Shown here piece by piece: positions 19,218 through 29,087 of a stretch of 64,000 nt of DNA (positions are counted from its first letter, which is position 1; each line of letters starts with the position of its first letter). The translations under genes and the position numbers were made by a program. The notes under the pieces were generated by a model. The model made no database searches. It was not told the origin of the DNA and saw only the letters and a list, made by a program, of their open reading frames with translations. This DNA comes from Magnetovibrio blakemorei (GTDB lineage: Bacteria; Pseudomonadota; Alphaproteobacteria; Rhodospirillales; Magnetovibrionaceae), in the NCBI RefSeq assembly GCF_001746755.1, contig NZ_MCGG01000055.1, forward strand, positions 48,913-112,912, in the 5' to 3' direction.

Positions 19218-19961
19218 TTACGGTTTGAACGCAGGGTCATAACGGGTGTATGGCGGTGCCCCGGGCTCGTCAAACGGCGGTATGCGGTTCACCAGCGCTT
19301 CCAGCATCCGCAGCTCGGCGTCTGAGTGATCAATCACTTTGGCCTTCTCAATGGCAATCGGCGCGTCCGGACCGTAGATGTAGCGCGGCATATCGTGATG
19401 TCTGCTGAACACGGTTTCCAGCGCTTGGCCGCTGACGGCACTGGCCAAATCGGCGGTGCCATAACACACACACGCGTAGGTCCTCTCAGGCTCTATGGAC
19501 GTGTAACAGGCGGTGCCGCGAATGCCGATGGTGGCCATCGGCGTAACGATGGACGTATCGGTTTTGCCAAACACCGCCAGCATCGCCCCCGCCGCCATCT
19601 TGATGGAGCCCGATAGGGCGCTGGCAGCTTCTGCCGCCTCTTCAAAGAGTTCGGGATAAAATTCGACTTCTGACATTTCGCGCAGCAAATAGACATGCTC
19701 TCCCAAAACGATCACACAACTGCTTTCTGCGCCCGTCATGCACACATCGCCGGGACGGACCACTTGGCCCACCTTTGCGGGCCGACCATTCAAGCGTACA
19801 TCGCCCACAAGCTCTTGCACCCCGGCCTTAATCGGCAGCTGAGCCGCCTCTGCTGCCCCGGCACGCGCAACAAGGCTGAGCAACGCAGGCGCAAAACCTG
19901 ATGCCAACAGCACGGAACGGATAAAGCCCCGTCGGGTGGGATGAAATTTTGAAAGATCCAT
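19218..19961 (-). CDS. Tat-exported FecR-domain protein
   Basis: The product is about 247 residues. Its N-terminus carries a twin-arginine-like signal (TRRGFIRSVLLASGFAPALL) with cleavage near ARAGAAEA, so export by Tat is likely. A FecR-type domain follows at about 50-155: VGDVRLNGRPAKVGQVVRPGD, then the TPMATIGIRGTACYTSI motif common in FecR domains of secreted proteins. Cysteines occur in CYT and CVC. This is not a classical FecR sigma regulator, since there is no cytoplasmic anti-sigma part and no TonB receptor nearby. The role is unknown. The ATG at 19961 is preferred, with weak ribosome-site support. Confidence 0.78.
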   Translation of the reverse strand: MDLSKFHPTRRGFIRSVLLASGFAPALLSLVARAGAAEAAQLPIKAGVQELVGDVRLNGRPAKVGQVVRPGDVCMTGAESSCVIVLGEHVYLLREMSEVEFYPELFEEAAEAASALSGSIKMAAGAMLAVFGKTDTSIVTPMATIGIRGTACYTSIEPERTYACVCYGTADLASAVSGQALETVFSRHHDMPRYIYGPDAPIAIEKAKVIDHSDAELRMLEALVNRIPPFDEPGAPPYTRYDPAFKP

Positions 19962-20017
19962 TGTCAAAGTGTGCACGCCAGACCGTTAGAGATCAAGCTC
20001 TCTTGAAACATAGGTCC

Positions 20018-20051
20018 ACAAAACAAAAGACCCGCTCAAATGAGCGGGTCT
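20018..20051 (-). terminator. Terminator after rpmB
   Basis: A near-perfect stem of up to 11 bp (20028-20038 with 20041-20051) with a very short loop is followed on the minus strand by a T-rich tract (plus-strand AAAACAAAAG at 20020-20029). Confidence 0.8.
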
Positions 20052-20098
20052 CTTGAATCTCTTATCCACAAAAGCGTGGATGAAGCACTTTTTACCGA

Positions 20099-20389
20099 TT
20101 AAGCGGCTTTCGCAAGAGCGCGACGGATGCGGCGCTTCAGCTTCTGGGCTTCTTCGGTCAGCTTCAGATTGGATGTGCCCAACAGATAGGCGTCGAGGCC
20201 TCCATTGTGCTCAATCGTGCGGATGGTGCTGGCGCACACGCGCATGCTGACAGCATGGCCCATGGCGTCGCTCATCAACGAGACGTCCTGCAAATTCGGC
20301 AGGAAACGGCGGCGGGTCGTGTTGTGTGCGTGAGACACATTGTTACCGGTCTGAACGCCACGGCCGGTTAGGGCGCATTTACGGGCCAT
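20099..20389 (-). CDS. rpmB: 50S ribosomal protein L28
   Basis: The 96-residue product is L28 of the large ribosomal subunit. The start [20 protein letters not shown] and the following [12 protein letters not shown] are diagnostic, and the end [13 protein letters not shown] is typical of alphaproteobacteria. The ATG at 20389 has a GAGGAG-like ribosome site. It is a single-gene unit with its own terminator. Longer in-frame starts upstream are not used. Confidence 0.97.
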   Translation of the reverse strand: MARKCALTGRGVQTGNNVSHAHNTTRRRFLPNLQDVSLMSDAMGHAVSMRVCASTIRTIEHNGGLDAYLLGTSNLKLTEEAQKLKRRIRRALAKAA

Positions 20390-20525
20390 TGTTCGGCTCC
20401 TCAAGTGAAAACGGTGCAGGGCTACACCGCGTGCAGCCCCGAGTGCGCGGGTTTTACGTAATTTAGGACTATCCGTCAAGGGGGAAATGCCCAAAATCAC
20501 GCAAGTTCTGATGAGAAAATGCCTA

Positions 20526-21299
20526 CTATTTCCCCGCCTTGCGAATAAAGGACATCAATTCAAGCGAGAAGCGCGGGCCTTTTTTGATCAAGGTGGTGTG
20601 CGGCGGCAACGATTCGAGCGCTTCGTCACTGATCTCGTCAGCGGTCACCACCGCCACTTTGACGCTACGGGTCATTTTAAACATTTGCAGCACCCACGCC
20701 AGTTCGATGCCGGTCATCCGCTCCAAGACTTGGGTGGTGATGACATAATCGGGTTTCAGCGTCAGCGCCATATCGATGGCTTCAATGGCATTGTCCACAA
20801 TCGTCACCTTGTAGCCCAACTGGGCCAATTCTTGAGAGATGATTTTGCGCTGCACGCCACGCGGCATGATCATCAGGGCCGAACCCTTGTCCAGGGCCCG
20901 AACGCCGCTTTGGCGTCGCCCGGTGGGCAAACTGCGCAGCATCATGTGAGCGAGATCGGTGTCCGGTTCTTCGCCCGAGATCAAAATGTCCGTGATGGTG
21001 TTGACGAACACCAGCAAATCTTCGCCCGCGACGGTGCTGACATCCCCGGTGGTTTCCAAATAATCCTCTAAACCGTGAGCCACCTTGGAAATGGTCGGAA
21101 AACCAAAAGACCCGCCGGCCCCTTTGATGGAATGAATGATGCGCTTAATTTCTAAAATATTGCGTTCACAATCGCCTGTACCAGAGCGCAAAGCCTCAAT
21201 CTCGTCCTCGACGAGTTCCAATTTATCGCGCGTATGTTCAATGAATTCCTGGCGCATATCCGCCAGGATCATCTCAAGATCTGGATCAGTTGACGACAT
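20526..21299 (-). CDS. Hpt-domain protein with pseudo-receiver domain
   Basis: The 257-residue protein has an N-terminal histidine phosphotransfer (Hpt) domain with the phospho-acceptor His in [14 protein letters not shown] at about residue 57. A receiver-like region follows at about 140-257: the strand [15 protein letters not shown], then [11 protein letters not shown], where the normal aspartate acceptor after the third strand is replaced by Thr. It is therefore probably a phosphorelay protein whose second domain is not phosphorylated. Start 21299 is chosen because GGGG lies in front. No kinase is adjacent. Confidence 0.8.
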   Translation of the reverse strand: MSSTDPDLEMILADMRQEFIEHTRDKLELVEDEIEALRSGTGDCERNILEIKRIIHSIKGAGGSFGFPTISKVAHGLEDYLETTGDVSTVAGEDLLVFVNTITDILISGEEPDTDLAHMMLRSLPTGRRQSGVRALDKGSALMIMPRGVQRKIISQELAQLGYKVTIVDNAIEAIDMALTLKPDYVITTQVLERMTGIELAWVLQMFKMTRSVKVAVVTADEISDEALESLPPHTTLIKKGPRFSLELMSFIRKAGK

Positions 21300-21369
21300 G
21301 AACACCCCCGCGTTCGACACTCAAATTCATAAGCCATCATCTTATATAGCTGACAGGGGCTCGCAAGTA

Positions 21370-21404
21370 AAAACCCCACCGAAATATTCGGTGGGGTTTA
21401 AAAT
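21370..21404 (-). terminator. Terminator after icd
   Basis: A perfect 13-bp stem (21371-21383 with 21387-21399) with a 3-base loop lies between icd and the Hpt gene. The minus-strand exit is T-rich. Confidence 0.85.
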
Positions 21405-21425
21405 TTTGCAAATCACCAGAAGCTC

Positions 21426-22646
21426 TTACCACGTGGCCATTTCAGCTTTGAGGTTTTCGTCCAGTTTTTCCAAAAATTGAGTGGTGGTCATCCACGCTTG
21501 ATCCGGACCGATCAACAGCGCCAAGTCCTTGGTCATGTGTCCGGCCTCAACGGTGGCGACGCAGACCTTTTCCAAGGCTTCGGCAAACTTGACCACGTCC
21601 GGAGTACCATCGAACTTGCCGCGATAGGCAATGCCGCGGGTCCAGGCAAAGATCGACGCGATGGGATTGGTCGAGGTTTCTTTGCCGGCCTGATGTTGGC
21701 GATAATGGCGCGTCACGGTGCCGTGGGCCGCTTCGGCTTCGACCGTTTGCCCATCCGGCGTCAACAACACTGACGTCATCAGTCCCAGCGAGCCAAAACC
21801 CTGGGCGACGGTGTCGGATTGGACATCGCCGTCATAGTTTTTACACGCCCACACAAAACCGCCGGACCATTTCATGGCGCACGCCACCATGTCATCGATC
21901 AAACGGTGTTCGTAGGTGATCCCTGCGGCGTCAAATTTGGCTTTGAATTCAGTATCGAAGACCTCTTGAAACAGGTCCTTAAAGCGTCCGTCATAGGCCT
22001 TCATGATGGTGTTTTTGGTCGACAGATACACCGGCCAGCCCAAATCCAGGCCATAGTTCATGCAGGAGCGGGCAAAACCTTTGATAGAATCATCCAAGTT
22101 GTACATGGACATGGCAACGCCCGAGCTGGGGAAATTGAACACTTCGCGTTCAATCACTTCACCACCGTCTTCGGGCACGAACTTCATGGTCAGCTTGCCA
22201 GCGCCAGGCACCCGAAAGTCGGTGGCGCGGTACTGATCGCCAAAGGCATGACGACCAATTACGATGGGCTGGGTCCAACCTGGCACCAAGCGGGGCACGT
22301 TGGAACAAATGATCGGCTTGCGAAACACGGTGCCGCCAAGAATGTTGCGGATGGTGCCGTTGGGGCTTTTCCACATGGTCTTGAGACCAAATTCTTTGAC
22401 CCGGTCTTCGTCAGGCGTGATGGTCGCGCATTTCACACCAACACGATAGGTCTTAATGGCTTCGGCGGCATCGATCGTGATCTGATCATCGGTCTCGTCG
22501 CGTTTTTCCATACTGAGGTCGTAGTATTTCAGATCCACATCCAGGTAAGGCAGGATCAGTTTGTTCTTAATGAAATCCCAGATAATACGGGTCATTTCAT
22601 CGCCATCGAGTTCAACGATAGGATTGGCGACCTTAATCTTAGACAT
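21426..22646 (-). CDS. icd: NADP-dependent isocitrate dehydrogenase
   Basis: Icd oxidises isocitrate to 2-oxoglutarate in the TCA cycle, producing NADPH. The 406-residue protein begins [23 protein letters not shown] and belongs to the subfamily shared with eukaryotic NADP enzymes, common in alphaproteobacteria, not the E. coli type. Conserved segments include [34 protein letters not shown], and [15 protein letters not shown] for NADP binding. The start at 22646 has AAGGAG upstream. It is a stand-alone gene with its own terminator. Confidence 0.96.
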   Translation of the reverse strand: MSKIKVANPIVELDGDEMTRIIWDFIKNKLILPYLDVDLKYYDLSMEKRDETDDQITIDAAEAIKTYRVGVKCATITPDEDRVKEFGLKTMWKSPNGTIRNILGGTVFRKPIICSNVPRLVPGWTQPIVIGRHAFGDQYRATDFRVPGAGKLTMKFVPEDGGEVIEREVFNFPSSGVAMSMYNLDDSIKGFARSCMNYGLDLGWPVYLSTKNTIMKAYDGRFKDLFQEVFDTEFKAKFDAAGITYEHRLIDDMVACAMKWSGGFVWACKNYDGDVQSDTVAQGFGSLGLMTSVLLTPDGQTVEAEAAHGTVTRHYRQHQAGKETSTNPIASIFAWTRGIAYRGKFDGTPDVVKFAEALEKVCVATVEAGHMTKDLALLIGPDQAWMTTTQFLEKLDENLKAEMATW

Positions 22647-22866
22647 CCGCAATGCTCCTTAAGTTTTCCCCAGTTTATACGCAAGCGTCGGCATTCTGTT
22701 TCCGACAACACCCCCGGCGCTGGTTTCTCAGAACCTTTTGGTCAGGGCTTTTCCAAGCTGCTTATTGTGCAGATGCAACATAAGGTGCCCCACACACTTT
22801 GACAAGAAGAGAGCAACGCCCCAAGGCTTTCGTCCTAAATGTCCAAAGGACGCAACGACGTAGGCT

Positions 22867-23451
22867 TTACAAGTGGCTGGTCAGCACGATGTTATCGGCG
22901 TCGGGGGCCGCTTCAATGGCATCAAAAATATCTTCAACATCATCGACCACCTGGAAAAGGTCTTTGATTTTGTGGTGGCCGAAGCCGCCTTCGACAACGC
23001 GATCAATCAAGGCCAGATACGGGTCCCAATAGCCGTTGGTGTTGACAAAAATAATCGGCTTATTGTGCTGTTGAAGCTGCTTCCAGGTGATGATTTCAAT
23101 GCTTTCATCCAACGTGCCGAGGCCGCCGGGCAAGGCGACAAAGGCGTCGGAAAGCTCGAACATTTTGGCTTTGCGGTTGTGCATACCGTCCACCACGACC
23201 TCTTGGGCCCCTTCGACCACGCCGACTTCATAGGCGCGCAAAAACTCCGGAATGATGCCCAAAACTTCGCCCCCGGCCGCGACTGCGGCGTTCGCCACCA
23301 CCGCCATCATGCCAATGCCGCCACCGCCGTAAATCAGTTTCACGCCCCTTTCCCCCAGCAACCGGCCCAATTTTTCGCCTTCCCGGGCATGGGCCGGATC
23401 GGAACCGATCCGCGATCCACAAAACACACACAGTGACGTCAATTTGCTCAT
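22867..23451 (-). CDS. LOG family protein (cytokinin riboside 5'-monophosphate phosphoribohydrolase-like)
   Basis: LOG-family enzymes hydrolyse N6-modified or plain AMP to a base and ribose 5-phosphate. The 194-residue protein has the Rossmann-like fold start VCVFCGSRIG and YGGGGIGMMAVVANA, and the family motif PGGLGTLDE near residue 110 with the catalytic Arg/Glu region (RKAKMFELSDAFVALPGG). The annotation as 'lysine decarboxylase' found in databases is incorrect for this family. ATG 23451 has AAGGGGA before it. Physiological substrate in bacteria is not settled. Confidence 0.9.
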   Translation of the reverse strand: MSKLTSLCVFCGSRIGSDPAHAREGEKLGRLLGERGVKLIYGGGGIGMMAVVANAAVAAGGEVLGIIPEFLRAYEVGVVEGAQEVVVDGMHNRKAKMFELSDAFVALPGGLGTLDESIEIITWKQLQQHNKPIIFVNTNGYWDPYLALIDRVVEGGFGHHKIKDLFQVVDDVEDIFDAIEAAPDADNIVLTSHL

Positions 23452-23615
23452 AGCTATCCCCTTGGTCTATTCGAAAGCCTTTGTAGCGCGCCCGTCATTC
23501 CTGTCCAAGTGCTCTCATCAACGACACAAAAAATTAAAATGCTTTTCTTCAAACGATACTAAACTACATCTTAGTTGTGGGCGGTCTTTGCCCGAAACGT
23601 TAGGGAGTATTTTTC

Positions 23616-24074
23616 ATGACCTTCAAAAAACACCTTCTGTTCGTCACAGCCATCCTCGCCGTAAGCGCATTCACGCCCCCCGCGATGGCCGATGGCGATG
23701 GTGAAATCAAATACCGCAAATCGGTGATGAGTTCCATTGGCGGCCACATGGGCTCCATGGCGGCCATCTTGAAGGGGGCAAGTGCAAACGGCGCAAATTT
23801 TGCCGTCCATACCCAAGGCATGGCTGAGCTGTCAAAAATCGCCGGATCGATTTTCCCGGAAGGCTCTGATTTCGGCGAAACCGAAGCCCTTCCCGCCATC
23901 TGGGAGAAACCCGCCGATTTTGCTGGGGCCGTCAAAATGTTTCAAGGCGCCGCCGCAAATCTCAACACGGCAGCCATGTCGGGCGACATGGCCGCAAGCG
24001 GCGCGGCTTTTGGCGAACTTGGCAAGGCGTGCAAAAACTGCCATGAAAACTTCCGCGAGAAGAAAAAACAATAA
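23616..24074 (+). CDS. Cytochrome c'/c556-type haem protein
   Basis: This is a periplasmic four-helix cytochrome of the c'/c556 group. The 152-residue protein has a signal peptide (residues 1-25, ending PPAMADGD), helices starting IKYRKSVMSSIGGHMGSMA, and a single haem site CKNCHEN close to the C-terminus, the hallmark of this family. The precise haem ligation (five- or six-coordinate) is not clear, although Met residues early in helix A favour c556. An AGGGAG ribosome site lies upstream. A dihaem cytochrome follows in the same orientation. Confidence 0.92.
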   Translation: MTFKKHLLFVTAILAVSAFTPPAMADGDGEIKYRKSVMSSIGGHMGSMAAILKGASANGANFAVHTQGMAELSKIAGSIFPEGSDFGETEALPAIWEKPADFAGAVKMFQGAAANLNTAAMSGDMAASGAAFGELGKACKNCHENFREKKKQ

Positions 24075-24075
24075 C

Positions 24076-25032
24076 GTGACCAGACCGCACAAAACGGACC
24101 AACACCGCAACAAAGCCCAGGTCATTTGCGTGGCCGGGGCTCTGGCGGTGGCGGTTTTTTTGTGCGCGCTTCCCGCCTCTACCCAAGACCTCATGGCCCA
24201 AAACCGCGGAGCCCAAGACCTTGTTGCTAACGGTGAGTACATCTTCAATCTTGCGGGGTGCGTAGGCTGTCACACGGACAAAAAAACCAGGGGGCCCCGC
24301 CTGGCGGGGGGGCGGGCCTTTAAAACCGACTTCGGTACTTTTTTCAGCCCCAACATTACGCCCGATTTAGATACGGGCATCGGCAAATGGACCTTCGCTG
24401 ACTTTCGCCAGGCCTTGCGCGACGGCCTTCGCCCCGATGGCGCGCATTATTTTCCGGCCTTTCCGTACACGTCTTACACCCACATGACGGATGACGACAT
24501 CAGCGCCCTGTGGGCGTATCTCCAGGCCCAGCCAAGCGTCTCAAAGCCCAATCAAGCCCATCAACTCAATGCCCCCTTCGGCTGGCGTTGGCTGGTCGGC
24601 TTTTGGAAGGCGCTCTATTTTGAAAAAGGTCCAAAGTCTGCGTGGCCGCGCGGACGCTATATCGCCGAGGCGTTGTCGCATTGCCCCGAATGCCACACCC
24701 CGCGCAATTGGCTCGGCGGTCAGAAAACCGACATGGCCTATGGGGGCACCCAGAAAAACCCCGAAGGCCTCACCATTCCCAACATCACACCTGACTTGGA
24801 AACCGGAACCGGGAAATGGAAATCCGGTGATTTTGAAATGCTTTTTTCCATCGGCATGTTGCCCGACGGTGACTTCGTTGGCGGGGTGATGGGCGAATCG
24901 GTATCACACTCCACCAGCAAAATGACCCTTGAAGATCGCAAAGCCCTGATCACCTATTTGCAATCCGTGGCCCCCGTCCACAATCAGGTCAAACCTAAGA
25001 AAGCGGAGAAATCAGGGACAGACGCGTGGTAA
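24076..25032 (+). CDS. Dihaem cytochrome c
   Basis: The ~318-residue product has an N-terminal hydrophobic signal or anchor (about residues 14-34) and two haem c motifs, CVGCHTDK near 59 and CPECHTPR near 199. It resembles cytochrome c subunits of membrane dehydrogenases (alcohol or sorbitol dehydrogenase type) in spacing and in repeated NITPD-GIGKW / NITPDLETGTGKW segments. The GTG at 24076 is chosen, 1 base after the stop of the upstream cytochrome gene; an in-frame start far upstream would overlap it. The two are likely co-transcribed, suggesting a periplasmic electron-transfer pair; the donor is unknown. Confidence 0.88.
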   Translation: MTRPHKTDQHRNKAQVICVAGALAVAVFLCALPASTQDLMAQNRGAQDLVANGEYIFNLAGCVGCHTDKKTRGPRLAGGRAFKTDFGTFFSPNITPDLDTGIGKWTFADFRQALRDGLRPDGAHYFPAFPYTSYTHMTDDDISALWAYLQAQPSVSKPNQAHQLNAPFGWRWLVGFWKALYFEKGPKSAWPRGRYIAEALSHCPECHTPRNWLGGQKTDMAYGGTQKNPEGLTIPNITPDLETGTGKWKSGDFEMLFSIGMLPDGDFVGGVMGESVSHSTSKMTLEDRKALITYLQSVAPVHNQVKPKKAEKSGTDAW

Positions 25033-25168
25033 TATCCCGAAAACCTCACCTTTTGGCGTAAAATATAACACCCCCTCTATCAGGGTGATTGCAGTGCACT
25101 CTCTGTGCATTTAGTGTTATAGACATGATTAAGAAGGGCCACCCTTAAGAACCAGGAGTTGGGGGACA

Positions 25169-26116
25169 GTGCAGAAATCCGTCATAGTAGGTGCGCTCGG
25201 TGTTGTGATCATCGCCGTTGCGGTTGGGCTCAGCGTCATGCTGGGCGATTCTGACGCGCCCATGACGGAGGCGCAAAGCCCTACAACTTCCCCTGCAACA
25301 GCCCAAGTTGAAAAAATCATCCCCCCGTCCTTTGACGTGGTGCGGGTGAACCCCGAAGGCAACGCGGTGATGGCTGGTCGCGCACATCCCGATAGCCACG
25401 TCGAAATCTTGGATGGTGAAACGGTTTTTGGCACCGTGGCGACGGATGGTCATGGCGAATGGGTATTTGTCCCCGAAACGCTTTTGCAACCCGGAGAACG
25501 CCGCCTGGGCCTGCGCATGCTGATGGACGGGCGTGAACCGCTGTTATCTGATCATGTGGTCATTTTGGTGGTGCCCGAACGCGGTGTCAGCAGCGACGGA
25601 GCCTTGGCGCTGAAAGTGCGTCGCGATGGCACCGGACCCAGTGAAGTTTTGCAAAAACCTGGCCCCGAAGACGTCTTCGGCGTTGATGCCGTGGATTACG
25701 GCGGCGGCAATTTAACCATCAGCGGCCATGCCAAACCGGGTCATGCGGTTCAGCTTTACGTCGACAATCACTTCATTGGCCGCTCTCTTGCCGATGAAGC
25801 GGGGCGCTGGCACATCACCCCTGAAACCGACATTGCACCGGGCACCTATAGCCTGCGGGCCGATATGGTTGATGATAGCGGCCAAGTCATCGCACGGCGT
25901 GAATTGCCCTTCCAACGCGCCGAACCTCAAGACATTGAAAGCCTGGCCCCGGGAAGTTTTGTTGTTGTACAGCCCGGCAACAGCCTGTGGCGTCTGGCCG
26001 AGCGCACCTACGGCAAGGGCCTGCGCTATCATATGATTTATGAGGCCAATCAAGACCTTATTCGCAATCCAAACCTGATTTACCCGGGCCAACTTTTCCG
26101 CCTTCCGGGTCAATAG
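25169..26116 (+). CDS. LysM-domain envelope protein
   Basis: The 315-residue protein begins with a membrane segment (VGALGVVIIAVAVGLSVML) and ends in a LysM peptidoglycan-binding module at about 266-313 (VVVQPGNSLWRLAERTYG ... NLIYPGQLFRLP). In between are two Ig-like repeats: VMAGRAHPDSHVEILDGETV and LTISGHAKPGHAVQLYVDNH. The architecture suggests a periplasmic, wall-binding scaffold. GTG 25169 with GGGGGA in front is the chosen start. The gene precedes psd-pssA but has no obvious functional tie to them. Confidence 0.85.
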   Translation: MQKSVIVGALGVVIIAVAVGLSVMLGDSDAPMTEAQSPTTSPATAQVEKIIPPSFDVVRVNPEGNAVMAGRAHPDSHVEILDGETVFGTVATDGHGEWVFVPETLLQPGERRLGLRMLMDGREPLLSDHVVILVVPERGVSSDGALALKVRRDGTGPSEVLQKPGPEDVFGVDAVDYGGGNLTISGHAKPGHAVQLYVDNHFIGRSLADEAGRWHITPETDIAPGTYSLRADMVDDSGQVIARRELPFQRAEPQDIESLAPGSFVVVQPGNSLWRLAERTYGKGLRYHMIYEANQDLIRNPNLIYPGQLFRLPGQ

Positions 26117-26241
26117 GCTATATTTTGCGCCCCGTATTTGTCTAAAAATTCAAGACTTAACCTATTGCATCCGTGCAACTACAATGCGCGCAAACAAGAT
26201 CGGGCCGCCGTCATCGGCCAACACATAAGGAATTGCATTTC

Positions 26242-26925
26242 GTGAAGACCATCTTGGTACCTATCAACCGCGCAGGTTGGCCGTTTATCGCTCTTTTTGC
26301 CGTCATCGCCTTGGCGCTGGGCGCTTATGCTGAGCCGTTGGGTTGGGTTGGCCTCGTGCTCACCTTGTGGTGCGTTTATTTCTTTCGCGATCCCGACCGC
26401 ATGACCCCCACCCGTCAGGGCTTGGTGATTGCCCCCGCAGACGGGCGCGTGTGCTTGATCGACGAAGCCGTTCCCCCGGCCGAATTGGAGATGGGTGACG
26501 AGGCGCGCCCCCGGGTGTGCATCTTCATGAACGTCTTCAACGTGCATGTAAACCGTGCACCCATGGACGGGGTGATTTCAAAAATTGCGTATCGACCCGG
26601 CAAGTTCTTCAATGCCGAGCTCGACAAAGCCAGTGAATTTAACGAACGCATGTCGCTTTCCATGCACACGAAGACGGGGCACGACATTGCGTTTGTGCAA
26701 ATTGCCGGACTGGTGGCGCGGCGCATCCTGTGCCAAGTCGAAGAAGGCACGCACATGCAAGCCGGACAACGCTTTGGCCTGATCCGCTTTGGTTCGCGCG
26801 TTGACGTTTATTTGCCCAAGGGTGGGCAATCGCTTGTGGCCGTCGGCCAGTTGACAACCGCCGGCGAAACCGTGATTGCGGATTTAGAGACTCCTGAGTC
26901 TGCCCGCACAGGTGAGGTACGTTGA
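26242..26925 (+). CDS. psd: Phosphatidylserine decarboxylase proenzyme
   Basis: Psd decarboxylates phosphatidylserine to phosphatidylethanolamine at the inner membrane. It self-cleaves to create a pyruvoyl group from a Ser. The 227-residue form is the short archaeal/alphaproteobacterial type. The cleavage site is visible as RFGSRVD (Gly-Ser). Two hydrophobic segments lie near residues 10-45. GTG 26242 with an AAGGAA site is chosen over an earlier in-frame start. The stop overlaps the next start (TGATG), so it forms an operon with pssA, the preceding enzyme of the pathway. Confidence 0.94.
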   Translation: MKTILVPINRAGWPFIALFAVIALALGAYAEPLGWVGLVLTLWCVYFFRDPDRMTPTRQGLVIAPADGRVCLIDEAVPPAELEMGDEARPRVCIFMNVFNVHVNRAPMDGVISKIAYRPGKFFNAELDKASEFNERMSLSMHTKTGHDIAFVQIAGLVARRILCQVEEGTHMQAGQRFGLIRFGSRVDVYLPKGGQSLVAVGQLTTAGETVIADLETPESARTGEVR

Positions 26926-27758
26926 TGACGGATGTGAGCCCTGCGCTTCCCGAACACCCCAAGCGCCCAAAGCGTAGACGCTTGTCGCTGAATGTGATGA
27001 TCCCCAATATGCTGACGCTGCTGGCGTTAAGCTCCGGCTTGACCGCTATTCGTTTTGCCTATGAAGGGCGTTGGGAACACGCGGCGCTGGCGATCCTGGC
27101 CGCCGCCATTTTGGATGCCCTGGACGGTCGCATTGCCCGACTGCTCAAAGGCACCTCCAAATTCGGCGCAGAACTGGATTCCTTGGCCGACATTCTCAGC
27201 TTTGGCGTCGCACCGCCCATGATGCTGTATTTCTGGTCATTGAAAGATATGGGCCGTGTTGGCTGGATTGTGGTGGTGCTGTTTGCGGTGAGCTGTGCAT
27301 TGCGCCTGGCGCGCTTTAACACCGCTGCCGAAGACCCCAATCCCCCGGCGTGGTCGTCCACATTTTTTTCCGGCGTTCCGGCCCCCGCTGCGGCGGGGCT
27401 GGCCTTGCTGCCCATGATCATTTCGTTCAACCTGTTCGAAGAGTATGTGCGGCGTCCCGAGGTGGTTGCTGTTTTCATGGTGGTCGTGGCGTTGCTGATG
27501 GTCAGCTCCATCCCCACCTACTCGTTCAAAAAGGTCAAACTTCGCCCCAAGTGGGTATTGCCGTTGATGGTCACCGTCGGTCTGGTGATCGCCAGCATGC
27601 TCAGCGCACCGTGGGCGACATTGTCAGGTATATTGGCGGTGTACTTGGTTTCCATCCCGTTCGCCATTCGCAGTTACCGCACCATCTGCGCGCGTACCGG
27701 TAAATGCGACACCCAAGACGAAGACGACTTGGATGACGACGAAACCGACGACCTTTAA
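26925..27758 (+). CDS. pssA: CDP-diacylglycerol-serine O-phosphatidyltransferase
   Basis: PssA makes phosphatidylserine from CDP-diacylglycerol and serine, the substrate of Psd. The 277-residue integral membrane protein has the CDP-alcohol phosphotransferase motif D-G-x2-A-R-x8-G-x3-D-x3-D: DALDGRIARLLKGTSKFGAELDSLAD at about residues 63-88. Eight or so hydrophobic helices follow, then an acidic tail (EDDLDDDETDDL). It starts within the psd stop, so the two enzymes are translated together. Confidence 0.95.
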   Translation: MTDVSPALPEHPKRPKRRRLSLNVMIPNMLTLLALSSGLTAIRFAYEGRWEHAALAILAAAILDALDGRIARLLKGTSKFGAELDSLADILSFGVAPPMMLYFWSLKDMGRVGWIVVVLFAVSCALRLARFNTAAEDPNPPAWSSTFFSGVPAPAAAGLALLPMIISFNLFEEYVRRPEVVAVFMVVVALLMVSSIPTYSFKKVKLRPKWVLPLMVTVGLVIASMLSAPWATLSGILAVYLVSIPFAIRSYRTICARTGKCDTQDEDDLDDDETDDL

Positions 27759-27763
27759 GGGGC

Positions 27764-28891
27764 CTATAAAAGGGAGTTTCTTTCCGGCACCAAATCACGA
27801 ATTGCAGCCAGATAGTCTTTATCGCGACGCCACAAATCCAGGACTTTGAGCGCTTCCGCCCGATCTATGGTGCGGTAGATGTCCAATAAGATATTCACTT
27901 CGGCGCGGGTGGCGTCTGCGCGGCCGGGAGCGACCCGGCGGCTTTTGCGGTAGATGCTCACAAAATCATACTCAGAAAAATCTATGGCCTTGCACGCGAT
28001 GGCAATCCCTTCGCCCGCCTTATCAAATACGATCCGGCGAATGACGACGTCGCTCAACTGGGTCAAATCTGAAAAGATCGCCAAAAACAGGGGGATTTCC
28101 CCATCCAACAGGGTTTTCACCAACATTTCCGGTGTGATCATGCCCCGTTCACGCAAACTTTTGATAAGTTCTGAGGAGAGGTCTATTTTTTCCATCAGGG
28201 TGGATTCATAACCTTCACGGGCCGCTTGCTCCAACAATCGATCTACGGAAGCGGTATCGATGTCATAGTGCTCAATGATGTGAAGGCGCAGAGCGGCTGA
28301 AACCCACATAAACATTTTTTTCGCCAACTCTTGCGGCAATTCCGTGCGCCTCAACAACGGCTCTTGGAACGTATCGACCCGTTTGGATTGATCGACCAAA
28401 TATTCAAACGCCGCGTGGGAAATTTGTGCACTTTCATTTTCCAGCAACTGGGTAATCACGCCCTCATTTTGGGTTTCAATCAAGGCATCTGAGACCACCT
28501 CACTGATGCCATCGCGGAGCGTGATGGCCAAATGGAATTCTTCCGTGCGCAAGCGAATGATTTCAATGAGATCTTCGTCGCGCAGCACTTTGCTTTTGGT
28601 CAAAATGGGATAGGCCACTTCCAATTCGTCCGAAGCCAGTTCCTTAACCAGAGCTCTCGGGACGTCGTCATCTGTGGCGAACTTTTCGCTCAACTTCTTG
28701 CGCACCGAAACCTCAACCTCGCGCACAAGCTGATGGATGATGTTGAACATAAGGCTTTTTTCACGATCGCTCAGCACAGTCCCTTGATCTTCAAAGAGAC
28801 TGTCAACGATCGCAGCGAGTTCCGTCTTGCTCTCGGCCGTTTTTTCGCGAGCCAAATCCAGCAAACGGCCCGCATCCAGCGTCGGTTTCAT
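27764..28891 (-). CDS. DUF2336 family protein
   Basis: This 375-residue cytosolic, mainly helical protein matches the DUF2336 family, abundant in alphaproteobacteria. The N-terminal part (LLDLAREKTAESKTELAAIV) and repeated helical pairs such as VAYPILTKSKVLRDEDLIEII are typical HEAT-like elements. A GAGG ribosome site precedes ATG 28891. Function is unknown; members often lie near signalling genes, as here, where a PAS histidine kinase is divergently transcribed about 200 bp away. Confidence 0.83.
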   Translation of the reverse strand: MKPTLDAGRLLDLAREKTAESKTELAAIVDSLFEDQGTVLSDREKSLMFNIIHQLVREVEVSVRKKLSEKFATDDDVPRALVKELASDELEVAYPILTKSKVLRDEDLIEIIRLRTEEFHLAITLRDGISEVVSDALIETQNEGVITQLLENESAQISHAAFEYLVDQSKRVDTFQEPLLRRTELPQELAKKMFMWVSAALRLHIIEHYDIDTASVDRLLEQAAREGYESTLMEKIDLSSELIKSLRERGMITPEMLVKTLLDGEIPLFLAIFSDLTQLSDVVIRRIVFDKAGEGIAIACKAIDFSEYDFVSIYRKSRRVAPGRADATRAEVNILLDIYRTIDRAEALKVLDLWRRDKDYLAAIRDLVPERNSLL

Positions 28892-29087
28892 GCTGACCTC
28901 GTGATCATGGGTATTCTCAGGGCTCCATCGTAGAGTAGCATAGCTGCTTTTGCTGTCGCGGTCATTAGATGCATTCACATGTACCATAACGGCAAAGGCG
29001 CTGCCGCTTCTCTACACTCAGTTGTTATATATTGTGCATAAATTGCCCTTATTAAATGAAATATTCTCTTTATAATCCTTATGATTT

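Noticed and set aside
21819..22802. Open frame of 327 codons opposite icd
   Set aside because: It is antisense to the well-conserved icd and has a composition typical of shadow frames.
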